DNA of 64,000 nt from Ceratodon purpureus (taxonomy: Eukaryota; Streptophyta; Bryopsida; Pseudoditrichales; Ditrichaceae). Position 1 is the first letter of the stretch. Each line of letters begins with the position of its first letter. A program made the position numbers and the translations under genes. The notes under the pieces were generated by a model. It worked only from the letters and a program-made list of their open reading frames with translations, was not told where the DNA came from and searched no databases. Positions 33,301 to 45,063 of this stretch are shown here, piece after piece. The DNA is taken from contig CM026433.1 of the NCBI GenBank assembly GCA_014871385.1, forward strand, positions 4,763,823-4,827,822. The letters are read 5' to 3'.

Positions 33301-35044
33301 TACTGCTTGTGGTGGGAGATGCTCCTGGGGCTCCAGTCGAAGATTTGGATGGGGCCGTCGAATGAGATTGAGATGAAGCTCGTAGCTGAGACGCAGGTGG
33401 AGAAGAACTGGGGAGTCGGGCAGGTGCAGCTGGGTAGGGGCAGGGCGGGAAGCCTTGGTCTTGGGCTGTGCTCGCAGTTGGTGCTGCGTTGGAAGCGGTG
33501 ACGACATGGGAGAAATTCTCTGCTGATCGTGATGAAGCCTGTGGAAGTAGGTTTGAGGCGTTGCTTAGACGATAGAGGTTGTTGCGAGGGTCTCGGATGC
33601 CATGAAGGAAGATTTCTGTGCGATTATCTTTGTCATAAATGTAGCATTGCTTGGTTTCAAAAAAAATGCGGTATCCTAAGTCAGTGAGTTTCCCCACAGA
33701 GAATAAGTTGGTACGGACTCCTGGAACGTATAAAACACGATGAATATGTTTTATTACCCCAGTGGAAGTGGGAATTCTTACAGTGCCCTCGCCAACGACA
33801 GGCATGGCTTGACCTCCGGCTGTCCGGATATGAGGAGTAGCAGAGTCTGAAATGTTGCTAAGAAGTTTAGGATTACCGGTAACGTGAGAGGAAGCTCCAG
33901 AGTCGAGAAACCAGTCCTCTTCGATGTTGGAAATAACGCAGGCGTTCACAACCTCCTCAGGTTCGTTGTCATCGTCACCGAAGGCTTCAATACAGGTCTG
34001 CATTCGTTTCGGTGTAGTGTCCGGGCTCTGTTCGTCTTGGTGTTCTAGCACGTTGACGTGTGCAGAGCTACGAGTTGTCTTGAGATTCGTCAGTTGAGTC
34101 TGAAGCTTTTGAATCTGGGCTTCGAGGGTGACTCGAGCGCAATCCCGGGCATAATGCCCTTTCTTGCCACAATTGTGGCAGGTGATGTGGGAGATCGGGG
34201 TTTGGGACTGCCGATCAGTTGGAGTTCGCTGCTAGCTGTTGTAATGTGAAGAGTCGCGGGTGCCTCCACGACCGAGAGAGCTGCGACCTCGGCCCCGATA
34301 GGAGGTGCGAACCAGATTAAGCTCCTCTGTTTCATCCCGCTGCTTGTCAATAGACCGACCAAGTTCCTCTTGGAGGAGTAGTCCTTCCAATTCAAGAAAC
34401 GAGGGAACTCTTTCCCTGCCCTTCTGAATCATACGGAATGTTGCCCAGCTCTTGGGCAAACTATTGAGTGTGATGTCCACCATGTCTTCGTCGGAAATAG
34501 AAATGCCGAGGTTAGCAAGCTGGGTGACGAGTAAGTTAATCTCCTGCAAGTGGTCACTGATAGCTTTGCCCTCGGTTAGTCTCAAGGAATAGAATTGCTC
34601 TTTGAGAGCAAGACGACGAGAGGAGCTGCGAATATCGCACATGTGCCTTAGTCGTTGCCAGATCTCACGAGGATCTGTGAGGTGAATAATGCTGAGCAAG
34701 ATGGAGTCTCGTACCGTGGCAGTAATGATCCGACCAGCCCTAAATTTCAGTTCAGTGTTTCTAGGATTTGATGAGCCGGTACCTGTAGCTGCAGGTGGAG
34801 ATGTCGTGGCCGTAGGGACGGCCTAGGTCGGAGATGCTTCAGTCAGAGCTCCGGAGGTGCTTGTCGAGGAAGTGCCGGTGTCGGAGATTGTGCCGTTGGC
34901 TTCTGCGCTTCCGGCTTCAGGTTCGACGAATCTCCATAATCCCTCTTGAAGTAGAATCATGCGCACCTTGTAACTCCAAATGATGTAGTTCGAAGGGCCC
35001 ACTAACTTCATGGATTCAGGTACATCGCGAACGGTGGGATCCAT
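30374..35044 (-). CDS. Copia gag-pol polyprotein with two in-frame TAG codons
   Basis: One continuous frame of 1,557 codons from ATG 35044 to 30374, broken only by TAG at 34825-34823 and 34234-34232. Order: gag of the UBN2 type (SNYIIWSYKVRMILLQEGLW near the start); zinc knuckle CHNCGKKGHYARDC at about residue 289; protease WFLDSGASSHVTGN (about 380); pre-integrase LWHKRIGHINYQSL; integrase with HSDLCGP (about 676), LRSDRGGEY and ERKNRTLLE; RT with KWVFKLKPG, LDVRTAFLNG and YVDDIF (about 1230); and RNase H with TDADWG, STESEYRAL and YCDNQGAIKL. No frameshift was seen. Both stops could arise from CAG by one C-to-T change, or one could be a readthrough site between gag parts. As it stands the copy would be non-autonomous unless suppressed. 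Confidence 0.95.
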
Positions 35045-35150
35045 GCTGCTAAGGTGGATCTGTGATAACTGAACTGAGTGTTCTAGGTACGAGTCACTAT
35101 CGTTCTGCAAGAGTATTCTAGCAAGCTTAAGAAGAAAGGTATTCTAGCCT

Positions 35151-35162
35151 GCTCTGATACCA
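35151..35162 (-). promoter_or_regulatory. Primer-binding site (initiator tRNA-Met)
   Basis: TGGTATCAGAGC on the minus strand, directly next to the 5' LTR. This is the classic plant Copia primer-binding sequence, complementary to the 3' end of initiator methionine tRNA. Confidence 0.95.
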
Positions 35163-35351
35163 TGTAGGAATTGCAATGAACTCTCAGACGCTCTGGTCTG
35201 ATAGTGTAGTGAGCTTCTGCTCTAAGAGAGATAATGAAAGAGGTTTAAGCCTCTGTTAATATACACAAATTAGAACCCTAAGTGAGCCGTAAACCCGGTT
35301 ACTGTTCCTCTTAACCTAATACTATTTACGGTAGTGTGACAGAGTCCAACA
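35163..35351 (-). repeat. 5' LTR of the Copia element
   Basis: 189 bp; carries CCTCTGTTAA where the 3' LTR has CCTCCGTTAA, a C-to-T change at a CpG as read on the plus strand. Confidence 0.97.
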
Positions 35352-35456
35352 TAACTCTTCGTCAAAACCTTTCCATTGCCTCACTGAATGCAACAATGAT
35401 AAAGACGTTGAATATTTACCGTGATTGATAAGGAAATAAAGCCCTACTACGTTGTG

Positions 35457-38400
35457 CTAGTAGCAGAACTTTTCTGGCACTACTTTGCCCGGGTTCATGA
35501 GATTATTCGGATCTAATACGCGCTTAATACTGCCCATCATCTTCAATGCTTCCGGCCCCAGTTCCTTCTCCAAATACTGCACACACCAACATATCATTTC
35601 ATATTTCACTTCTCATTTAAGCGTCTAATTTAGGTCAGCCTACGGATTGCCTGGCAGAAGACGCAGCGGTAGTTTATGCACTGTATAGACTAACACTAGT
35701 CAGATGGTCACAATAAAGCAGGTTTCTCTATTGGGTTCATGTAACAAAAAGGAAAAAACCTTCTCGGAAGTACTTCACAAGACACTGGACATGAACAGAG
35801 ACTTCGAGTCGAGACATTGAACGAATCTTACGTCCTTAATAATGTTTTGATAAGAATGGTCGGCAGCGACCCGTAATTATCAAACACCAGAACATGAATG
35901 GAAACGAGGAGGTACATGTAGAATCCAGGACATCAAGATACGGGCACGCCCAACAACGGAACTCACAAAAATCATGAAAAGAAGCACAGGCATCGGATGA
36001 GTGCAACAAACTGGCCTGTATACGGAGGAAGTCCGTTCACATGATGCAGACTATCTCCCGAAGGACCAGCCCGCTAAAACGTGCAACACGACATACTAAC
36101 TGCCTCATATCGGAACAAATCAATAAACGGTTTGTGTTGGTAGTAGCACACAGGAGACGGGAAACAGACAACCAGCAAAATATTGAGACTAGGTACCTTC
36201 ATTTTCCCAATTCCGACTCCGTGCTCTCCAGTACAGGTCCCTGCATCAAACTCTAATCGTTCCACATGAGTACAGAAAATCATCTACTTCAGGAGGCACT
36301 TCACATTCAGAAAATTACAGAGCACATGCCTAACATTGGCTGCCTTTTAGCAAAGCATAGCAAGCACAGAGAAACTTCCGGTGATAGTCTTTTTTGTTTT
36401 TTCCAAGTCGTCATGACCATGGTTCTAAGGAGAAAATCAGACTACATTCAGCTACTAACAACCACCTCCATTTCTGTCGTAGATGAAAGTAACATACTCG
36501 CAAAAGTGCCTTAATCACTTCTGCACTTCGATGCCTTGGAAGAGGGAATGATAGACTAACCTTCCAGCGAGAGGGATGCATGCACCATCCAATTAGATAG
36601 CTCCAAGGCTTCTTTCACTTCCTCTTCGTTTTGGGGATCAAATAATACACAAGCGTGGAAGTTCCCATCCCCTGCATGCGCTACGATTACACTGCCAAGG
36701 AAAAATGACCTACATTAATGTTGAACATTAGCAAGGAATGAATGTTCATGGAATTCTCCAAAAACCGCTCAAGGAAAAAGCACCCAGGCCTCTTTAGGGG
36801 CCGACGTGGAGAGTCCGTTCAAAATTCATCGTCTGAAATAATTTGAACTATTGGAGAGCACATTGTCTTTGTATTATTCCAACGTCTTATTAAGACCGTT
36901 GTTGAAGACAAATTACCCTTAGGATCTGCTCTCGTAGCAGAACGATTAACACTGGTGTGTTCAAAACATTGAAGTAGAAAGCTAAGAGAGTACTTTGGTA
37001 GCGAAGAAGATTGTAGTCTTGCTTTTGAAGCGGAAATGCATTCTGCAAGGTGAGAGAGAGGTACGCAAACATCCTACAACCATCACACATGATATTACTA
37101 AATGACTTGCACTAATGATAAGAGGGATAAAATATGCCTCGCCGAACGGTTCGCAAAAGAAATGCATTACAAAGGGTTGAGAAGAGGTAGAGAATACTAG
37201 AATCCGACTTCTCAACACCACTATGTATAGATCATCATTGAAAAAGTGAAGTTAGACCTAACCCCATTTCAAATATATAACAGCTTCAACTAGTGGATCG
37301 TTGTCTTACTGTGACCATAGCCTCAGCACCCGGTCGAAGAACAAAAGTGGACCAAAATGCCTCCTTCCTGATCTGTCCAATCACAAGTTCAATCCCATCA
37401 AATATCGCTCACTGGAGTTCACCTTAAAACTAGCTTCCTGTAAAACATCTCTACACAATTACTAAGTGAAACATGACCACGAGTAAATGTACGTGATGAG
37501 AGAATTAATAATGAAAAATTCTCTTGGATACCTTCCAAAGTTCCTCCTTGTCCCTAGCTGTGTCAGCGAACACAAAATCTGTCCCATTGTGAGCCTCAAC
37601 AATTTTTTGAACTCTTGAAGTTTGCTCTAGGGCATAGGCTTCTGTAGACGCAAATCCGACATCATCAGATTCACTTTATCCACATGGATTCCCCTTCCTT
37701 CGGATAAGACCAGAAGAGTCCAGATGAGCGACGATATGAAGACGCAAAAACAACGAAACCATACGAACACAGTCTCATACTCATTTCGCGCTTTCCAGGC
37801 GAATTAGACTTTAGAAAGACTAGGACAAATTTATGAACACGTATAATCATCATTATCTAGTAGGAAATAGACTCAAATATGGCAACCTTGGTAGCTCAAA
37901 CAGTCAGTGGATTCAGATGAGCTAAACCTGTGCCAATTAATTCGAACATAAGCGTTGGCTCTTCTGGATACTTTTTGTCATTGGCAATGTTGATGGCCTT
38001 CATCATCATCTCATCCAGCAACTCAACTCGTGAAACCTGCTCGTGAATACCACTTCTCTAGCCTCAATGTCGTCTTGAGACAAACATTATTTGTAACCTC
38101 TTATCTATCAACGCAGTCTCTAATGAAATGTAACACCCAACTGTCAAAAAGCACGATAGCGGACATAATTAAGAGCTGTGATGTACACAAAGTAAGAAAA
38201 ACCTGTATGCCCGAATGCATGGTGGCGATTGCTACAGAGGCTGCGTCTCCAACGCTATTAAAATTGCACATGGCTACCTACAAACCAGTCCAAAACATCT
38301 TAACTATTGTTCCAAGAACAGACAAAGTAAAGGGCTAGCATCACAACTAACAATTCACTTCCAAAATCAAAATCGACTGTTCTCTTAGTGAATTCTGATT

Positions 38401-41400
38401 AACAAGCTGTGTAAAGCTGTACTGAACTTACAACAGAAGCTTCAGGGATTTTTTGAAGACGCAGAGTGACTTCTGTAATAATCCCAAGCGTACCTTCGCT
38501 CCCAATTAGCAATCTTGTCAAGTCATATCTACTCATCACAGCATACATGGAAATAGTCATTAGCAGACGTCAAGCCTGAATAAGATTGATATAACTTGGG
38601 AAGAATGCTCGACAAGCCTCAAAAATTGCAGTGCAAGGGTGTGCTAACTTTGGGTTCACAAATTCCAACTGTACAAGTTGTAACCAATATAGATGAGATT
38701 GAGGTGGAAGGAAAGGAAAAAACCTACCCTGCAGCACTTTTCCGAGCACGAGCTGCTGTTTTAACGACATCTCCATTTGCTACAACAGCCTGCTAAGCCG
38801 CCACAAAATTCCACACATTACAGAATGTTTTAGGAATAACTACTATGTGACGTGAAAAATCTAGTACTTCGACATTAGTGATGGCTCACCAAAATGCCCA
38901 AGGAAACACTGCTCATTCTCTTTCAAAAATCCTATTAACACCAATCTGATCTGAGAACGCTGTTAGGTCATAACAATAAACAAGATTCAACAAAAATTTG
39001 AGTTGATGATGCCAAATCTTGACTTTCAAAAGGTCAAACGTTGATTGACCACCTTTAATGAAATAACGTTATCACGCATTGTGCCATACCTGCCTCAACC
39101 AGTAAAGGATCATAGTTTTAGAGTGTATGTGATACATCAAGATTACGAATCGCTCTCGAATCCCACGTGATTTTTCAGATTTTAACCCTCATATACTAGC
39201 CAGTCAGCTGATTCACACATCTAAGCTAGTCAAATACAGGAACTTCTAGTACCTGCTGCAGTACTGGCAACTGCGAATCAACTTAGATAATTTCTTACAG
39301 AGAAAGAGTTTACTGTTTACTTCAATAAATTCGGTTGTGTGACCCAGATTCTTCCATTAAAATATGTGCTCCAATCACGTGGATGAAATATTCTTGTTTG
39401 AAATATGTGTGCTCTCGTCATAAACATGGATGAGTCAAAGGTGAGATCACAGGTGATATTTCTGAGTAAGATAAGGGATGAGTTTACTAATAATTCTAAT
39501 ACATAGCCTGCCTCATACGATGTTAGGATGCCCCGACTTTCCGAAAAGAATAATAATCACAGTATAGCATCAGACCTCACGGCCATTGAACCAGAACACC
39601 GTGTCGCGCACATGCCTCCAATTGTAGCGCCAGGACCTACACAAGATCATAGATGGGCAGAATGACCAACAGTAACTAGTACAATAGGTAGATAAGACGG
39701 CAGAATGACAGATGCAGCATGTCATGATTTAGTGAGCTCGTGAGCAGAATGTCCACTTGCTCTTCCAACCTTCAAATTTACCGTGTCGACAACTTTTTAT
39801 GTAATACAACTGGCGTGTCTAAAAGTATGAATCCGACTCATGGTTTAATACACTAGTAAGATCCGCTTCAAGGCTTCACCCCTTCAGATTATTTATCACC
39901 AGCAAGATGATTAACCGTACAAAGAGTATTACCAGGGTCCAAAGGGAAGAAGAGGCCATGAGGTTTTAAGTATTCATTCAACTCCATCCAGCCAATGCCT
40001 GGCTCCACTATTACATCCATATCTTCCAAATGTAACTCCTTGACCCTCTGCAAACGAGTTCATCATATGTTCGTTCAGAGCAATATTATTCCTCTTCTTT
40101 ACTAAGGCCCAGGCATATCATGAGCAACAAGAGGCATCAAGGAGTGCCTACTAAGTGACTGATGATAAAGCATACACATGTGATTTACGTGAGCAGCTCA
40201 TTAAAACAATTTTGCGCTGGATATTAAATCCTCATCGAAGATTAGTTCTAGATTCACGGAGTAAAGTTGAATCGTATTTCTTTTCACTTTTCCTCAAAGA
40301 AAGTACAACGAACCCCATGAAAAAGCATAGATTTGTTCAAAAGTACAGTTGAGCCACACATATGTACCTTCATTGAATTCATGTTAATGCTTACTCCTTT
40401 GTAAGGAGTCATGGTTTGTCCTTCAAGAGAAGTCCCGCCTGCAAATGGTATTACAGGGACCTGAACACAACAAGAAACCACAAATCGGTGTATAGGGATA
40501 CTCAAGAAAAGTCAACCTTACCTACACAATAATTCGATGTTACGGTTCTAGTCAACTGAAACATGAAAGACAATCCCCACACCCCCCAAACAAGTGTTTG
40601 ATGCAGGACGCACACCTTGTACTTAGCACAAGCCTTGACGACTGCGACAATTTCCTCCTGAGACCTGAAGAATTGGAAAATAGTGAACGCGGATCCAAGA
40701 GCTGATCAAGGAGAAGATGGTATCCCTTATTCCTATAATCGATCATATGAACACAATAGCACATGGAAGCATACCAGTATAGACTAGTAGAGGGAAGATG
40801 CCATTTGAGCATCATTGTACACATGCATTATGATGGTACTAGGCACACAATTTCAAGCTTACTTTGGATGCACTACAACATCTGGTATGGCCTCGACGAC
40901 ATGATATGTGTTCCATGGTTTGGAGTGAAAGCTCCTTTCCTCCTCATCTACAATTACCCGATCCTCCTGAGATCGTCGTGATAAAATTAGTTCCCATCCT
41001 ATTGAGATTCCACAAAATAAGCGAAAACTTAACTAGGACCAAAAAAGATGCATTGCGATCCTAAAAGGCGATCCAAGAAGTTCAAGTGCTAGGAATAGCT
41101 CGAAATCAACACTTGATTCACAACGATCCACGCGTTGAAGTAATTCCCAACATGTTATTGCAAAAGCTCTAGCTGCTTAAGCATATCTAATTGTTTATCA
41201 CACCTTACTTAACCGATTGCAAAAAGCTCAGCCCAATTTAAAAGGAAAGATAAATCCTCAGTAAATCGTTCTCATCACTTAAATACCTGCTACATAGAAC
41301 GGAAAGAGATATGAATAAACACGATGACACTTACACCACATGCAGCTCTCAAATCCGCAAGAAGATCGGATATGATGTCCGCACTAACGCTCCCAGGCGT

Positions 41401-41987
41401 GTCCTTCCTGCCATTTATTTCCACCAATTCAGTATAGTCTAGCTCAGTACAGTATGATCACTTGAACTGCATCAAACGAGAAATCTAGGCACCTCTGCTC
41501 CTTCAAATGAATCATTACATCCAATTTTAGCTTCCTAATACTCAATTAAAACAATCCGGGTGAAGTACCGACACTAACTAGACTATTTCTGCAAACTCTG
41601 CAAGAAAATTTGAAGTTACGCATTCAAAAATGCAAGGAAAGAAAACATCAAATGGAACCAGATCTCTACATACCTCGAAACAAGCGTCTCCGTCACAGGT
41701 GGACTCTCAAGCTGCTGGACGCCTTCACTGCGCGACATAACAGGATCATGCAGCAAGCTCATGAACCCCGTCAGCGCAGCCACTCCTCCAACCACGCCCG
41801 AGCTAGCTCTCCATCCCGATCCCTCTGAACCACTCCTTGAACCCGTAATACGTTCCGCCAAATCAGTACTCGACGACGCTAAGAGACGGCCCCTTTTCAA
41901 AGAAAATTCCACCAGGAGGCCGCGCCGAAGCATCGCAGACGCAGAGCGTAAATACGCCATAACCGAAACCCTAACCGAATGCGCCAC
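35457..41987 (-). CDS. DLD: D-lactate dehydrogenase (cytochrome type), mitochondrial
   Basis: FAD enzyme oxidising D-lactate, the end product of the glyoxalase route, and passing electrons to cytochrome c in mitochondria (family knowledge). Eighteen exons join in phase: 41987-41674, 41407-41335, 40966-40863, 40664-40616, 40460-40368, 40047-39933, 39636-39576, 39089-39053, 38789-38728, 38528-38432, 38277-38203, 38036-37928, 37641-37532, 37372-37310, 37073-36994, 36691-36561, 36240-36197, 35576-35457 (578 residues). The N-terminus is Arg/Ser-rich without early acidic residues, as in a transit peptide. The FAD-binding PCMH fold shows [45 protein letters not shown] and [20 protein letters not shown]. 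The C-terminal FAD-oxidase domain shows [34 protein letters not shown] and [15 protein letters not shown]. The gene appears intact; a Copia insertion begins 105 bp beyond the stop codon. Confidence 0.95.
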
Positions 41988-43249
41988 TGCAACTCAAGAA
42001 CTCCACTAAAATTGGTCCACTCAAGAATGAACACTGAATGTTGAAGAAACAAAGGAAATAGTCTTTCCGCATGTTGTTCACGCCTCCTCACATCAACGTA
42101 ACGCACAACTAAGCTTCGTACAACTAAGCACAAAAGCAGCGTTAAAGCTACAGAAATTTCAATAAATTAAAGCGAAACTCAGGGCATGGAAGTACTAACG
42201 TGTAGCAATAAAGTGCTGAGGATTCGACGACAATTAGGACAAGCGCTGTGAGTCACGTGAAGGAACATGACAAAAGCAGGAAAATACTCGTTTCACAACT
42301 CTGAATAAGCTCATAATTTCGAGCAGTTCTTTTCTAAAGTAAATGAGTCAGCCAACAGATATATCACGCCATACATACCTTCCTCCCATGACTATCGCTT
42401 GTGATCTCCATTCTTGTCTCTCCATGCTCATCGCCTTCACACAACGGTCATGTCTCCATAGCCATTGCCTTCTACTGAAAGCGATCGAACTGCTTCTTGT
42501 CCAGCTAATTTCGCCATATCCAAACGTACACCTACCAGGAACGTCCGCGCACTGAGCAACGTGAGCGAGAACTCCATACTGAAGGATGCCTCGACGCAAG
42601 AAGATACTACATTCTCAGGCGCCACGGCTGCTACATGCCATGACTGATCAAACATGAACAGACTTGTTTCCAATTACCTCCGATGAAGCTCAGTCTATGG
42701 TTCTCTTGCTAGTAATTTTCTTCAAGCTGCGAAACTTTCAATAACCTATGCAGCAATTACGGCATGAAAGCAATAAGTTATAGCAAGAAAATGCACAAGG
42801 ATTTCACAAGGAGGACATGCAAGCACCGTGATGTAACATGAAGATTAATACTCGTTGCAAAGCTCCGAAGAAGGACCTTTGTGGGTATTGGATTGAGGTG
42901 GATCAACACTAATTAATTCACGTCGGTCTCTGGAGACCGAAGTTTTGAGAACCTGGGAGAGAAGCAGAGTTCATTTTTGAGAAATAGCACACAGTTTTCG
43001 AGACGAAATGAAGCAAGCAACAGCAGAAGAAGAAGAACTCCAGCTCCGAAGGGGGCCGGCGTGAATATAGTGTTTGTTCGTTCTATTTACTAATCCAATG
43101 GCCACTGGACAAAGGATAATGAATCTAGAGCTACTCCCCCCTTTCAAAGGTAAACACTTTTCTACACTAAGTACCTTGAAGACAACCAACATGTCATCTT
43201 TCCCAAGGTCTTTTTGGGAACCCATACAATGTAGTCTCAAGACCCCTCA
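41988..43249. other. Upstream region of the D-lactate dehydrogenase gene
   Basis: Promoter and 5' UTR side of the dehydrogenase gene, then sequence up to the LINE target site. A minus-strand frame of 78 codons at 42437-42673 has no recognisable domain. The last 150 bp before the LINE include TTCCCAAGGTCTTTTTGGGA, an imperfect palindrome. No gene supported. Confidence 0.4.
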
Positions 43250-43266
43250 CCATAGTTAGGTAGACT
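43250..43266. repeat. LINE target-site duplication, 3' side
   Basis: CCATAGTTAGGTAGACT, identical to 52620-52636. Confidence 0.7.
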
Positions 43267-43893
43267 TGAAAATCCCCACCGGGGTTAAAAGAAAATGAAA
43301 GTAACAAGACCACCAGGGTCGGGGGCGGGAACCAACCAACAGGTCAGAACCCAACCGCAGAGCAACCAAGAGGTTGAAAACGTAAAAGTAAAAACGGACC
43401 AGAGAGGAGGAAAACCCTCCGAGGGGGAGCAAAGCTCGGGAGAGGTCAACACAAAGTCCAAAGTCACTGAGAAACAGTGACAGCAACCTAGCACAAAAGC
43501 TAAGAGCGACAAAGGAAACCTAAAAACACAACAAAGCACCAGCTGCAAAGGATAAATTTAAATCCCAGCAAAGGGTCCCCCAAAAGGTAGAAGGAGACCC
43601 ACCACGCAGACTGATGAACAAGTGTAAGAAGGAAACTAAGTGGACATCTAGGAGACCTAAATCCAAAAATTAACCATAACAGTTCCGGAATTTGAGTTCA
43701 AGACAGACAACTAAAAACCTAAGCTGAAGCTAAGTTGATAACTACCACTATAAACTAAGCTCCAATTAAGTTGATGCCGTTGCCAATCACCAAAAAGTCG
43801 GAGAAGTCCCATGATTGAGAAGCATTTGAAGCAGCCCTTAGAAGATGAAGGGAGAAATTCGATGAGCAAACAGAGGACACCAATTGAGAGAAG
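43267..43893. other. LINE 3'-terminal noncoding region
   Basis: About 630 bp downstream (element orientation) of the 239-codon ORF, ending at the 17-bp direct repeat. There is a CCCCACCGGGG palindromic core at about 43275-43285, and no poly(A) or simple-repeat tail at the edge. Confidence 0.4.
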
Positions 43894-44613
43894 TTACCGT
43901 CGACCAGGTGGGTAGAGTTCCTTATGAGATGGGACCATAAAGTTCGGACCCAAATAAGGCATGGATCTCCAGCAGTCACGGTACTCCTCAGACTCTGTTG
44001 TCAATTCCCACTCCGATCCATCTTCGTTGGACTCCGACTGTTCGATGAACTCCAATTTGAACGCGTCAGGGTCAGGGGTCTTGGAACTTGAAGTCGTTGA
44101 GACAACAGGGTGCGCTTTTGGAGGCACGATAGATGTAGTGCCAATTGGAGGAGAAACAACCATAGCTTCAACTTGCACAGCCGCAGCCTTTTGTGTCACC
44201 GATGCGGGTAGAATGAGTCTCTTCTTTGTCGTCGTTGAAACAGCTTTCTTCTTGTCACGAGCCAAAAGCACTCCATCCTGCATAGTATCTCCCGGCAAGT
44301 CTTCAGACAACGAGTCGAGGTCAATTGGTATCGCCCAGTTGGATCCTGCTGTAGCCGTGTGCTTGGGGAGCGTCTTCATGTAATCCTGGAAATGAAGCCC
44401 TGAGGCTAGGCCGAGTCGCAACAGCTCTAGATAACAACGATCCGTCCATGGTCGATTAACAGGGCTGGTGACTACGCGTCCTAATTCTTCAGTTTCCGGA
44501 AGCACTGGAGAGTCATGGAGTTGACGACCATATATATCCGAGATCCAGGCAAGTATTGCACTCTTCAGCGCAGGAGTGATTCGCTGCTGCTCGATGGACC
44601 TCTTACGCTTCAT
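43894..44613 (-). CDS. Protein of 239 residues with the same unnamed domain as the CACTA extra ORF
   Basis: Complete frame from ATG (44613-44611). It starts with a basic patch (MKRKRSIEQQRITPALKS). Residues about 17-85 form the domain shared with the protein at 22351-22812: SAILAWISDIYGRQ, then WTDRCYLELLRLGLASGLHF and QDYMKTLP. The middle is Thr/Val/Lys-rich (DKKKAVSTTTKKRL), and the C-terminal part is acidic (EQSESNEDGSEWELTTESEE) ending in WRSMPYLGPNFM. By position it lies between ORF2 and the 3' boundary of the LINE, on the same strand. It could be a third LINE ORF, a captured gene, or an older gene that the boundary call wrongly includes. Not a family I recognise. Confidence 0.6.
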   Translation of the reverse strand: MKRKRSIEQQRITPALKSAILAWISDIYGRQLHDSPVLPETEELGRVVTSPVNRPWTDRCYLELLRLGLASGLHFQDYMKTLPKHTATAGSNWAIPIDLDSLSEDLPGDTMQDGVLLARDKKKAVSTTTKKRLILPASVTQKAAAVQVEAMVVSPPIGTTSIVPPKAHPVVSTTSSSKTPDPDAFKLEFIEQSESNEDGSEWELTTESEEYRDCWRSMPYLGPNFMVPSHKELYPPGRR

Positions 44614-45063
44614 TGTGAAGAAAGACTAGACACAAAGAGAAGTAGTGAAGCTCGGAAGCAGCATGAGGTTGAGACTGATAACTTTCAATCTGAGAGAGCT
44701 GAGTGCTTCCTTCAACACTACTAAGAAGAGGGATGGCGGAAGTATCAGAGAAAACATTTAAGGGAAACATCGTAAATCTCTTCCGTATCCTTTGTGATCA
44801 AAGGAGATCATGTAATGATTGAAATCATTACTTATTACTAATTTCCCATGAGTTCCCTGGTCCCTGAAGAGAGAAACTCCATATGAAATCTCCCTTTGAT
44901 GTTGCTCATCATTCAAGTACTCAAAAGTGAAGTGACACCTTAGTGTGTACTAGAGTGTCAAGCAATCAATGTGAGTAATGAAATGGTGAACAGGGGGATT
45001 ACTAGTAACTTAAATCAACTAAGTGATTTATTTCTCATGAGTGAGACCAGCAACCGGAATTAC
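44614..45063. other. Spacer between LINE ORF2 and the 239-codon ORF
   Basis: 450 bp without coding signal. A short imperfect palindrome (GTAATGATTGAAATCATTAC) lies at 44813-44832. Confidence 0.4.

Larger units (their letters stand above)
29673..35351 (-). mobile_element. Ty1/Copia LTR retrotransposon, very young, 5,679 bp
   Basis: Two 189-bp LTRs (29673-29861 and 35163-35351) start TGTTGG and end CCTACA in element orientation. They differ at one position by eye (C/T in CCTC(C/T)GTTAA). The 5-bp target duplication is TAACT (29668-29672 and 35352-35356). A primer-binding site for initiator tRNA-Met and a polypurine tract are in place. Inside is one gag-pol frame with the Copia order (protease, integrase, RT, RNase H), interrupted by two TAG codons, plus an antisense ORF next to the 3' LTR. 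Confidence 0.97.

Noticed and set aside
42437-42673. 78-codon minus-strand frame as a small gene
   Set aside because: No domain, no clear splice partners and no composition bias beyond chance.
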